Shown in pieces: positions 54,781-64,000 of a DNA stretch of 64,000 nucleotides (position 1 is the first letter of the stretch; every line of letters starts with the position of its first letter). Under the pieces are notes generated by a model. It was given only the letters and a program-made list of their open reading frames with translations, was not told the origin of the DNA and made no database searches. A program made the position numbers and the translations under genes. The DNA is from Ixodes scapularis (Eukaryota; Arthropoda; Arachnida; Ixodida; Ixodidae): assembly GCF_016920785.2 (NCBI RefSeq), contig NW_024609846.1, positions 113,698,831 through 113,762,830 of the forward strand, written 5' to 3'.

Positions 54781-55717
54781 AGGTATTTGTATTTTAACGG
54801 AAGCAAAGATAGGATTTGTGTGGCGTCGCCGTAGCCTTACTCTGCCGTCATCGGCTAAATCTAGCCGGATAACGTCCGGCTAAATTTATCGGTGCGCCAC
54901 TGTGGGCGACGTGGTCACGTGGTTGGTGTAGTGAGTCACCTGGTCACGTGGCTGGCGCCAGAACAGGTCACGTGTCGTGTGTTAGGCCACGCCAGGTTAG
55001 GGTACCTCACGTCGTATATGAAGCACTGTTAACCCTTGAACTCTGTCAGTGCTGTCGTTTTAATTTACGCGAATGCGACTAAACAAAGTTTTTTTAGGAA
55101 CAGCGTTACTGTATACTCGGTAGACGCGATACGCACACACACGCCCGCTTGCGTATATAGGCACGCACGAATAAACGCGTTCCATCTCTCGACTTGTCTT
55201 TTGGAACGAACCTTGACACGTACAAGATTAGAGACACAAAACTGCAGTGTTTGTGTACTTGCGTCGAACTTGCTTTCTTTCGGGCGAAACAAACACGTCG
55301 TCGAACAATGTGTCCCAGCGTGTTCGCGTGCGAGGACGGCCCTACGTGCGGCCCGACTCAACGACGGGAAGCGAGGCTGACATTCCTGCCAACAAAAGGG
55401 GAGGCGGCTGGCCACCGTGGCAGCCAAAGGGAGACGGGGGCCACATTCCCGAAAGGCAGGACGCAAATTGGATCCCCCGTTTGGAGAAGGGCAAGCGCGT
55501 TGGGGCGTCACTGCATGCTCCGCGCTGCGAAAAAGCCGCGGCCCGCTGCTAAGCACGTTCCGTTTAGGCAGGCATCCATTTCCCATCGTGGGACGTGACG
55601 TGTCGCCGAGCTACTATTAGATCCTCGTGTAGACGCGATGGCGCTTTCGGGCGTACTTGCGTCTTCGTTCAGCGTCTTGACAGACCGGTGGAAGCTGCCA
55701 CTCGCTCGCCGAGCACA
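54781..55717. other. Gene-less stretch
   Basis: TATATAGGCACGCACGAATAAA near 55155-55175 has a TATA box and poly(A) signal close together, as in an LTR, but no ends could be defined. The 173-codon minus-strand frame at 55065-55586 shows no known motif. Confidence 0.4.
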
Positions 55718-56245
55718 TCAATAGACCTCTCGCAAAATCGAAGCGATCCTAGCGGTGTAGTGCCGTCCAAAGCATCTTGAAAGTCCCTTGTCCAAAGTTT
55801 CGGTTTCGATTTGCCGACCTCACTTCACGACATCCCGTCACGACCAGGAACAGCGGTGTCATTTTCAGATATGTGTCTTCCTTAAATTTACACTGCTGTA
55901 GATCATTGTGCTCAAGGTGCTGCCTACCAATGCGGACAGAATGTTGAGGCACGTTTTTCTGGTGCTCCCGACGGGCCAAAGTTTATCCGCAGGCAAACAG
56001 GACTGATGCCACATGTAAGAAGAAATAAACTGGGAGTCTGGGCCAATCATCCTGTTCCATCGTCTCCCCAATGTTCCAGGCTCGCTAAATTATTCATGAG
56101 CCGGGAAGGTCATGCTACACTCAGGAGTGGTATAGCTACCCAGCCAGACAGCTATGGGACGCGCGCGGCCGTACTCTCATTTCTAGCTAAGCCTGGGCAG
56201 GTCCTTGCGGCCGTTGGAGGCCCGTGTTTTAAAGAAACACTGACA
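55718..56245 (+). repeat. Dispersed repeat, copy b (uninterrupted)
   Basis: Follows 13120-13514 and 14043-14175 in order without the 524-bp MITE between them. It ends at a C-run. Confidence 0.65.
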
Positions 56246-56250
56246 CCCCC

Positions 56251-56281
<31 letters not shown>

Positions 56282-56285
56282 AAAA
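56246..56285. repeat. Poly-C followed by poly-A
   Basis: About 25 C then about 14 A without a break. Confidence 0.85.
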
Positions 56286-56706
56286 TTTCTTGTTTCTTTT
56301 TTGTCAGGCGAGTCATTATGGTGTCAGAATACTACCCATTTAATATTTTGCTACGGAGTCACGAATTTTTTTTTGATAAAGTCAAAAAACGCAACTGCTC
56401 GAAACCGAAACCGAAACTACCGCACTGCACGGGGAAGTGGAGAGGATAGAGTGGAGCGGCGGAAGTCACGTAGATACACCCAACCGTGCGGTCCTATTTT
56501 TTTTTTTCTTATTTTTTTTTTTTAGCACGTAGCAGACGAAATGCGTTCCGGAATTCGTTCGCCGTGCGATTCCTTTGCTGTTATGTTTGTTCCGCTGGCT
56601 GGTCTGTACTTCAATATGAGTTGTTTTGTACATTGAGGAGTTGGAGATGAGTAGTGAGTGCCTGTGGTGAATTCCCGTGATCGGCTCCGAAAAGAACACT
56701 CCCAAG

Positions 56707-56904
56707 ATGTTGCGTGAAGAGCTGCCTCATATGTCCTGCATCTGGAAGTGGCATTGTGCGGCAGAGTGCACAAGTTTCCGAAAGATCAACGGGTCGGGAT
56801 CAATGGCTGGCTGCAATTCCTGTAGAACAGTTACGCGTGGCTCGGAAAGCGTACGCTACCCGATTCATATGCTCCTTGCTTTTTGTGGAAAGTGACAACA
56901 TTGA
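56707..56904 (+). pseudogene. Second THAP-like fragment, frameshifted
   Basis: One frame (from 56766) reads VHKFPKDQR. Another reads RDQWLAAIP and later ATRFICSLLFVESD, which resembles the ICSxHF end of a THAP domain with His changed to Leu. The pieces are in order but in different frames, so at least one indel lies between them. Recognition rests on motif spacing only. Confidence 0.45.
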
Positions 56905-57023
56905 GTTCGCAGGTGTCAAAAATGGAATCCCATACCATTTAGTTCAGCAACGTATCGTCGACAACAATTGTCTTTTTTTCAGTGATAATTCCTAAAAAAG
57001 AAATGTAAACATCGCAAAAGCTT

Positions 57024-57033
57024 GACAAAAAAG
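57024..57033 (-). terminator. Pol III-type T-run after the tRNA-like unit
   Basis: On the minus strand TTTCTTTTTT follows the tRNA-like 3' end by about ten bases. Confidence 0.45.
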
Positions 57034-57042
57034 AAATGGTAC

Positions 57043-57112
57043 ACCCACACCAGGGATCGAACCCGTGCCCGCTACGTGTGAAGCGGACGTCTTTCCACTG
57101 AGCTATTGGAGG
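57043..57112 (-). tRNA. tRNA-Val(CAC)-like sequence, likely pseudogene or SINE head
   Basis: The A box TAGCTCAGTGG (complement of 57095-57105) and B box GGTTCGATCCC (complement of 57053-57063) are both perfect. The anticodon loop TTCACAC would give CAC (Val). The acceptor stem (CCTCCAA with GTGTGGG) has two mismatches and the T-stem one, so a functional tRNA is unlikely. An (ATC)n run near 57303-57315 on the other side suggests a SINE, but its limits were not found. Confidence 0.6.
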
Positions 57113-57129
57113 AACTCCTTCAAGGGTAG

Positions 57130-59078
57130 TAATGGAGCCGATAGAGTGTGTGTCGGAAGTTTTCTGCCGATTTCCCTTCAATACATGCACTCCCGGCTTG
57201 AAGTCGGGCAGCACCACGCATAGGCCACATTCGCACCTCGTAAAGAAACCGTACGCGTGCGTATAGACCCTTCCCGAAATTCAGTCTGGCCGCTTTGATC
57301 ACTATCATCATCATCGGAAAAATGGCATATGTGCCATACCAATGGCGGCTTTCTATTTACTGATGAAGGAACATGGTTGAAGATACTCCTAAGCTGAGGA
57401 TTCGAGGCCTATACATTCTAGACGTTAGCACGTTGCGAAACCGGAATTGAATGCAAGCGCTGCGTAAGTGTTCATTTCTCTAATTCGAGCCCAGTGAACC
57501 TGTTTGTGGCACAAAATCGACTTCGAAACCCCTCGACTTATAGAACTTTATCAAGGCGTCTGTCTGGGTTGGCGCTTCGTTCTGACTGGTTGCATCGTTG
57601 TGGGAATCGAGACTGGATGAGATGATTCAGAAAAACCTGTATAGCGAAAAGTTTATTCTCGTCTGCCGTTGACATGCAAAAGTGACGGTGCCCGATAAAA
57701 TACTGCAGGCTACGGGTTCATTGCCGCCATTCGTATGGCAAAAGTTAAACCGCCATTTCAGCCACCAGATGGCGCTGAATTTCGGAAAGGGTCTATTGAA
57801 CTCGAAGTAAGCACTTCGTGCTTGACGTTTGAGTGAGCGATGTCTTCAGCCACGAGAAAGGACGACGACTCGGCGACGTCTTCGTGCAGTCGACTTGCTG
57901 GTCGGGCGTGTCGTACGGGACGAACATCAGTTCTTTTGATCGGTCCAAAAATTTATTTTTCGAAAGAAGACAGAATTCGTCGGTACCGTGAACGACAGTT
58001 TTGAAGTAGAGCTCCAACGCCCGTCGTCCGCTGCCCTCCGCTAGGCCCAGGATACGCGAAACGACGCCATGTTGAGAATTATTCAGTGAACGCACAGAAT
58101 GGGCTTCCAGTTGTCTGTTCAACCTTTTGTTTTTTTCAGTCAACGTATTTGCAGCTTTTTGGAAGCCACAAAAAATGGGTTTCATGTTTTTTTTCTTCTA
58201 TTTTTAATATTGACTGTGTGCCTTGAATGACCCACGAGTTTGATTAAATTTGATGGTCGCGTCGAGACCTTAGAAAACGGCCCGTGACCACGGGAAAGAG
58301 AGTGAGCGCGACTCAAACCGGCCAGTTCTCGATCGGCGGTTTTCGGGCGGAAACAAAACGAATTTCGAGCCGCAAATTCTGTTCTCGGTAGTTGGGCTCT
58401 CATATGTCACGTACAACTAAAAACCTCAGCGAGCATAAATACCCTGTCGGTGTCCCTTTAACGGGGAATCTCACGAAGATGAATGGGTGCAATGCAAGCG
58501 AGTGCTGACTTTATTTCTATGCACTGCCGAGATGCCCTACATCGTCAACGGGGCAATCGAAATAAAAACTGCGGCACTCTTCTCATGGCCAAACAGGTTC
58601 CGTAATGCAATGCGCTCAGTGTTGCATGCAGGAATTTTTGGAAGTTGTCTATTGGCTGCCTAGCTTTCATACCTGACCAAGCTCTATGCGGGACAGCATG
58701 CGTAGAATGTGGGATCACGTGTTGCAAGACGAACGGTTGACTATTCTGCAAGCATGTATATAACATTTCTGTTTACCCTTGTTCCCACCACGTAGTTGAC
58801 GCATCCGGTACGGGCGACGAAAAAACAGCAATATATTACAGCCTCAAAAATACGAAAGAGTTAGACAAAGAGGACGAACAGGATAAACATATCAAAAACA
58901 CAGCACAAACACACAGCCTGCATCGAATAGATCGAAGATCTTGCCGTCGTGGTGAAATCGTGAAAACCTTTTAGTTGAGTGGCGAGGGCAAAACGATGTT
59001 TTTCCCCATATGGGGAAGTTCCACAACTCAAAGTGGCGACGACTGCACGGAAAAGTCTATAGATTCCGCCGCCCTAGC
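57130..59078. other. Gene-less stretch
   Basis: 58460-58650 is a copy of the repeat at 14185-14375. A 130-codon minus-strand frame (57793-58185) has a short Lys/Arg/Leu-rich helix but no recognised domain. Confidence 0.45.
58460..58650 (+). repeat. Dispersed repeat, partial copy c
   Basis: Shares ATGGGTGCAATGCAAGCGAG and further words with 14205-14375. Confidence 0.65.
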
Positions 59079-59357
59079 TGTCAGTTTTGCGGTGAACCGA
59101 GTAGGGATAACAAGGCCGTGGTACTGAATTTGTGACGTCACCTACAGATTGCGGCCGACATATCGCACAGATATGGCACGAATGGTGCGTCAGGGTTCGG
59201 TTGGAACTCGTGTTCGATTTGTGAGAACTGGAGTACGAGCCTAACCCTCAAGCAGCACTAGTGTACCATCAGTGATATGCTGGCTGCCTTCTGTAGAGGA
59301 CGTCACAAATTCAGCACTACGGTCTTGTTACCTGTGTTTGGTAGCGGCATACAGCTC
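59079..59357. repeat. Inverted repeat, MITE-like
   Basis: About 59104-59147 and 59291-59333 are inverted copies (CTGAATTTGTGACGTC, CTACAG), with weaker matching outward. Termini and target duplication not determined. Confidence 0.6.
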
Positions 59358-62206
59358 GATATATCACAGAATAAGCTCTCACTTATTCGTATTTTAGACA
59401 AGAGAATCCATAAAACGTAATCCTTAGAACCTCTGAAGCACCGAAGACATAATGATTTAAAGGAGCTTTGAATACTTAGAACATAGAGAGGGGGCTGCAA
59501 CAATCTTGATGAATTTCGGTATATCCTTGACATCACGTTCGTCTCAACTGCTTCTGGTTCGAGAATTACTCTACACTGTATAGCTACCCTAAGGCGAAAA
59601 GCAAAGGTTAAATTGATTCTTAACCATATTCTTGCACTCCGCGTAAAATAAGAGAATATTTTGCGGGGCCGGCGGACAGCGCCAAGAAAATGGCGCGGAA
59701 ATTGTGGGTACTACATATATAATTGAATTCCGGCTGCCGTTTCATGCGTGGTGTACCGGAATTCCAGCTGTCTATCAAAGAGAACTGAACTTCGCGCTAG
59801 AGTTCAGAGAGCAGGTAAATTTCTTGTTGGGTACGCAGTACGATTCCTAACCTGAACTTTGTAACATACAATACACAGCAGTGACAGCAATAACGTACAA
59901 TACACAGCATTGACTGTGCTAACTTTAATGCTTCTATGCAGCAGTGAGGGAGGTTCCAGGAATGTTGCTTACTTTTGTGTTGCACGTCATGTCTGGACAG
60001 ATGACAGCGAAACACCTAGCAAATCCAAGGCGAGCTCGTATATCACTGATTTGCTTTTCATTGTCAGCAGCTTTACATTCTGGTACGTTTCACGCGTATA
60101 TTAGCTGGCTCGCCTATGGCGCGTACATCTTAGATAAAAAAAAAAAATTGCAATTTCTTCAGGCGCGGTTGGGCACAACGTCGGCACCTTGTCAGTTAAC
60201 GGCACCGGCTGTCGTAGCGCCGTGTCGTAACTTAGGAGAGAAAGGATACAGCTCGCCGATTTTTTTTTCTTCAGTCACGTTGTCCGAGGTGTGATACGTG
60301 TGTGTCGTAACTTCTGGGAAAAGAAGATCTTGCAGCATGTCTTTGCCTTTTCCTGCAACACTGCATTGCACTTAACACTTTTTTTTCCACTCGTGAAGGC
60401 CCGCGGACGTCAGGAAACTACTTTGGACTTGTTAGTGTATCATCGCGTAAGTCAGCCTTCGTCGTAATGCGATTAAAGCTTTCGTTCACGCTCGTACGCG
60501 TCAGAGAGACGTGCCAGACAAGTCGAGCAAAAAATAAACAGCCAACATGTGGTGCTGTCTGCTCAGAAATGAGACAAAGGACGTAATATACGATGTTGTG
60601 TTTGGTTGATTTTGAGACCTGCATAACGAGTCAGAGCCCGCTCGCATTTCGTTGCGTGAAATAATGTAAAGGATGCTTAGAAGTTACATCCTTGCATGTT
60701 CAACACACAACACGAATGACATGACATGTTTTGTCGTGTACGTGTCACAGCGTCTCCCGCCAAATGTAGTTTTTTTTCTTTTCGTCCGCTATTTTACAGC
60801 CTTTCATAGTATAACAAAAATCACTACGTCAACTAAATGTGTAATCCTGTAACTAAACGGCACATACCAAAAAAAAAAAAGAAAAAAAAGCTGGGGTGTG
60901 TTTTGGCGGTGCTGGGCTCCAGACTACGTCAAATACGATAGCATTGCTTGTCTTCACGCGACCGTCCGTCGTAAGAGAACGAGGCCCGCCTTTCTTCTGC
61001 ATCCGTACTCAAAAATCGCCCTTTCTCTTCCGCCGTCTATTTCTTTTTTTTTTTTTCTCATCTCCAGCCCGGTTATTCTCAGCACGTTTCTGCTTTTGTT
61101 CAGCTCCGTCCTCTTCAGCCCGCTCCTTTCTCTTGCGAGGCATTTCGAAGACTGCGGTGCATCCTGTGAGCGCCTCGTCCCGCGACCCGCGCATGCGCGC
61201 GATAAGGAGAGGAGGGTGGCGCGTCTACTTTACTCTCCCGGCCTTGCGCATTCGTTTCATTGTGACAACCGAAATTTCTTTTCTTCTTTCATTTGGAAAG
61301 CACCCCCCCCCCCCCCCCTCCGCCCCACGAGTATTACTATTACTCTTACAGAATACGTGATTACGCAATCGGAGGGCATTCAACCGCACTCCATCTTCCA
61401 GCTGAATGCTGTCACACGGTCCGTATATCCCACAGATTGCTGAAGTGCGCCGTGCTTTTTGTCGACAATAGCTACCGCGAAGACCAGAGTCAGAAACAAA
61501 AGATTTTACGTACAGGGTTCGTCTGCAATATTCTTTCGTTTAAAATAAAAATTTCTCCAGTGCGAATTTTTATTTCGTTAAATTAAAAGGCGCGGGTGCT
61601 TTATCATGGGTATTCCCTGGTTGATCACGTCTCGTGGCAACGTAAGGGTGGTAAAATCAAGGAGAAGAATGTTAAAAAAAGATTGACTTCAAGTGCCACT
61701 GTCAGTATCGACTTGTTCTGGTTGATTTTTTTTTGTTTTTTGTTTTTTTGTGTTTTTTTTTGGGGGGGGGGGGCGGGGAGGGGGAGGGGGGTGTTGCAGT
61801 AATTATTTTGCGCTCATGCGGCACTGAAGACCAGAAGATCTATTTTCTCTGCTCTGACACCTCAGAGCAAACAGCCCAAGTGCGAGTTTTGATAACTATG
61901 CACTGCGAAGGTCAGTCCCAGTGAATACGCATTAAAATCGTGCCAGCAGTTGTCACTGTGCTTCAAACAAGGCACAGCGTAGAACGGTTCGGGAAGAGGG
62001 GTTGACGGCAGTGGGCTGACATACCGCAGGTCCCGAAGCTGGTGCAGTAAAAGCTCGCGTCAAACCTATAGGGAATAATTTCTTGTTTCGATCCCTATGC
62101 ACCCGTCAGTTTTAATCTGGATGAGCATTGTATCGGAGTACTGTTATCTCAATCTACACGGTACCCGTTAAAAGCCTCAGGTTAACAGTGTATCCCACCG
62201 GCTAAA
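59358..62206. other. Gene-less stretch
   Basis: No gene recognised. Simple runs: A-rich 60868-60889, T-run 61046-61058, C-run 61303-61318, T/G-runs 61727-61790. Confidence 0.45.
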
Positions 62207-62279
62207 TTGACCATCTACAGCCGCCATTTTAAAAGGGCCGTGCAGCGATATCGGATAGTCATTTTTCTCGCTTTACTCA

Positions 62280-62410
62280 AGCTTACCAGCACGTGGGACC
62301 GAAGAATACTCGAACGCAACGCCACTGACCAAGAACTGACCAAGAAGCCTCTTCGTCGCGGTGGAATTCGAAGGATAAAAGCGGACGTTTTCTTTCAATC
62401 TCTTCTTCGC
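62280..62410 (+). repeat. Dispersed repeat related to 37025-37147
   Basis: Shared AAGAATACTCGAACGCAAC and CTTCGTCGCGG, with a short tandem duplication ACTGACCAAGA here. Confidence 0.7.
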
Positions 62411-62665
62411 AAAACTCGAGAACGAAGCTGTGGGGCCCACCAACACCACCTAGACTGCAGCGGACCTTTCCAATACCTCCTCACGTCAACCGATGTGTCC
62501 GGCTTTTCCGGTCATCTCGACTCGGCTCGACGAAGCCGAGCCGAGCCGCCGGGCAAGTTCTATATGGTTCTAGCCAGCTCTAGTTCTAGCCTGTTCGCCC
62601 ACGCTGTTCGCCCGTCGTCAAATAAGTCTTCTAATTCGTCGAATACGCAATCGTTGAAGGTAGTA

Positions 62666-62961
62666 GCATAGCCTCCTCTAAACTTAGTATAGACGCTTTA
62701 CACACGCGCCAGATCACAGCCGCCATTGCTGACCTTCTCTTGTCTTACCGAGATGTCGAGCCACTGAGGCGGGTGTTGACGAGCATCCACAAAGGTCAAT
62801 GCCGGGGAGAAGGACATTATACAATCTAAGATGGCGAAAACCTGGTCTGTTGCGGTAATGACCAAGTGAAGTGAACGGAATAAGAGGAAACAAAAACTGA
62901 AGGTCGGTTATGGCGGCGCCCACGCACAGCCGCTGCAAAGCGTCTATAGAGGAGGCTATGG
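62666..62961. mobile_element. Short MITE with CATAGCCTCCTCTA ends
   Basis: Inverted ends (14 bp exact, then TAGACGCTTT on both sides after a gap) next to TA at 62664-62665 and 62962-62963. 296 bp, no coding frame. Confidence 0.7.
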
Positions 62962-63127
62962 TATAAGTATTTAATATGTACACAGAGCTTAGAACGTCCA
63001 GATTGTTGCGTGTTTCACGGTGGTTCGTCGTCGTCTTCCCTTTAGTGAGCGCTAGTGCTCAGCAGGATTCTGACACCGTCATTCATAAAAGGCACGAAGA
63101 TATACCGTCACACACAAATTACATAGA

Positions 63128-63290
63128 ACAAGTTTTGGCGGTAACGCGTTACAGGTAAGGGCGTTACCGGTAACGTGTTACTTTTTTTCGGTAACGTGTA
63201 ACGTACTCGTTACTTTTTCAAAGCAGAAACGGGTAGCGTACTTACTTTACTTATTCCGAGTAACGGGTAACGGAGTTACGTTACTCGGTA
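63128..63290. repeat. GTAAC-rich repeat
   Basis: Words such as GTAACG, GTTAC and CGTTACTT recur, as in the ends of the hAT-like elements B and C but GC-richer. A truncated hAT-like end is possible. Confidence 0.45.
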
Positions 63291-63499
63291 CTTTTTTTTT
63301 TCCGAGACTTAAAAATGTTAGACTTCAATTTTTTTTGTGTGTTTCTGTGTGCCAAGCCACGTGAATTTTCGAGTTTTTTACGTTTTTCCTTTCGTTTTTT
63401 TTTTTTGTGTGAATATTTGGATGAAACAGTACAAAAAAAGACAAAGTAATTACGTTCAGTTCCTACATACACAATTTTTTTTAATATTGAAAAAATTGT

Positions 63500-63650
63500 A
63501 AGGGTGCAGGCGAGCTGGTGGAAGTTAACCATAGTTTTGTTTAACCCGAGACTGGGGTATTTCGGAAAAGGGACGAGAAGAAAAGAGGCCACAAGGAGGC
63601 GACGTCTCAAACACAGCTAAGGATTTTATTCCATCGTATGCACTTTTATA
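63500..63650 (+). repeat. Diverged copy of the 15265-15830 repeat
   Basis: GAGACTGGGGTATTTCGG, GGAGGCGACGTCTCAAACAC and CAGCTCGCC-like words appear in the same order as at 15283-15370. Confidence 0.65.
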
Positions 63651-63969
63651 CACACCACGTCCACACATTACCAACCAAGTCGACCAATGCCATCAATGCA
63701 TCTAGGAGAAAGCTCAAGAAAATTCCTCAAAATGTAAACCCCCCGTTTTTTTTTTTTGTTTTTTTAGCTATTCAGCACTTTGTGCGCTGCCTACAAAGAT
63801 GCAGTACAGGTGCAGGACATATTGTTTGTTCTGGTATTCCTTGTTACTTCTTTCAAGTGTGTAGTTGAGGTTGGAACTTTTGCATTCTCCCCTTTGTGTA
63901 TTTTGGTTCATGGTTACCCTCTTCCGCTTTCCTTCAATGTGTAGTGCGGGTTAGAATGACCGGTTGCCG

Positions 63970-64000
<31 letters not shown>
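63651..64000. other. Gene-less end of window
   Basis: T-runs at 63748-63764 and 63970-63997. Nothing else recognised. Confidence 0.4.

Noticed and set aside
55065..55586. 173-codon minus-strand frame
   Set aside because: Arg/Pro/Ala-rich translation of GC-rich sequence, overlapped by long frames on the other strand; no motif.
57793..58185. Coiled-coil part of a THAP transposase
   Set aside because: Only a short charged helix; no further family residues to support it.
62207..62671. 154-codon plus-strand frame
   Set aside because: It runs through a dispersed repeat that also occurs non-coding at 37025-37147.

Overview
This is a eukaryotic window, AT-rich with long homopolymer runs. It is built almost entirely of transposable elements, often nested inside one another. 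The mix is an I-type non-LTR retrotransposon with RNase H, Penelope-like elements with a GIY-YIG nuclease, two well-preserved Ty3/gypsy elements, a MULE fragment and many TTAA- or TA-flanked MITEs. That points to a large, repeat-rich arthropod genome, most likely a chelicerate such as a hard tick. The assignment is inference; I recognise no intact host gene.

Layout. 1-5224: non-LTR element split by a hAT-like MITE that itself carries a mariner-like MITE. 5421-14375: MITEs, hairpins and dispersed repeats without genes. 15265-19394: an inverted repeat, then two Penelope-like copies joined head to head. 19690-20463: decayed MULE transposase. 20968-21240: 15-bp minisatellite. 22681-28620: complete minus-strand Ty3/gypsy element with matching LTRs and a canonical -1 slippery heptamer before the gag stop. 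28625-39150: mostly gene-less, with MITEs, hairpins, a 57-bp minisatellite and poly-C tracts. 39150-43722: fossil plus-strand gypsy element broken by a MITE, a poly-C repeat and a Penelope fragment. 44775-53786: two hAT-like elements in tandem, bounded by three copies of one 8-bp target; the first holds a nearly intact gypsy element (44964-50806) and a CACGTG satellite. 53772-56904: two decayed THAP-like fragments. 57043-57112: tRNA-like sequence. The rest is dispersed repeats.

How the parts relate. Protein-coding capacity belongs to the retroelements (endonuclease/RT/RNase H; RT/GIY-YIG; gag with protease/RT/RNase H/integrase). The MITEs code for nothing and must have been moved by transposases encoded elsewhere. 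Several insertions have clear target duplications, so their order can be read: non-LTR, then hAT-like, then mariner-like at the left; hAT-like, then gypsy, at the right.
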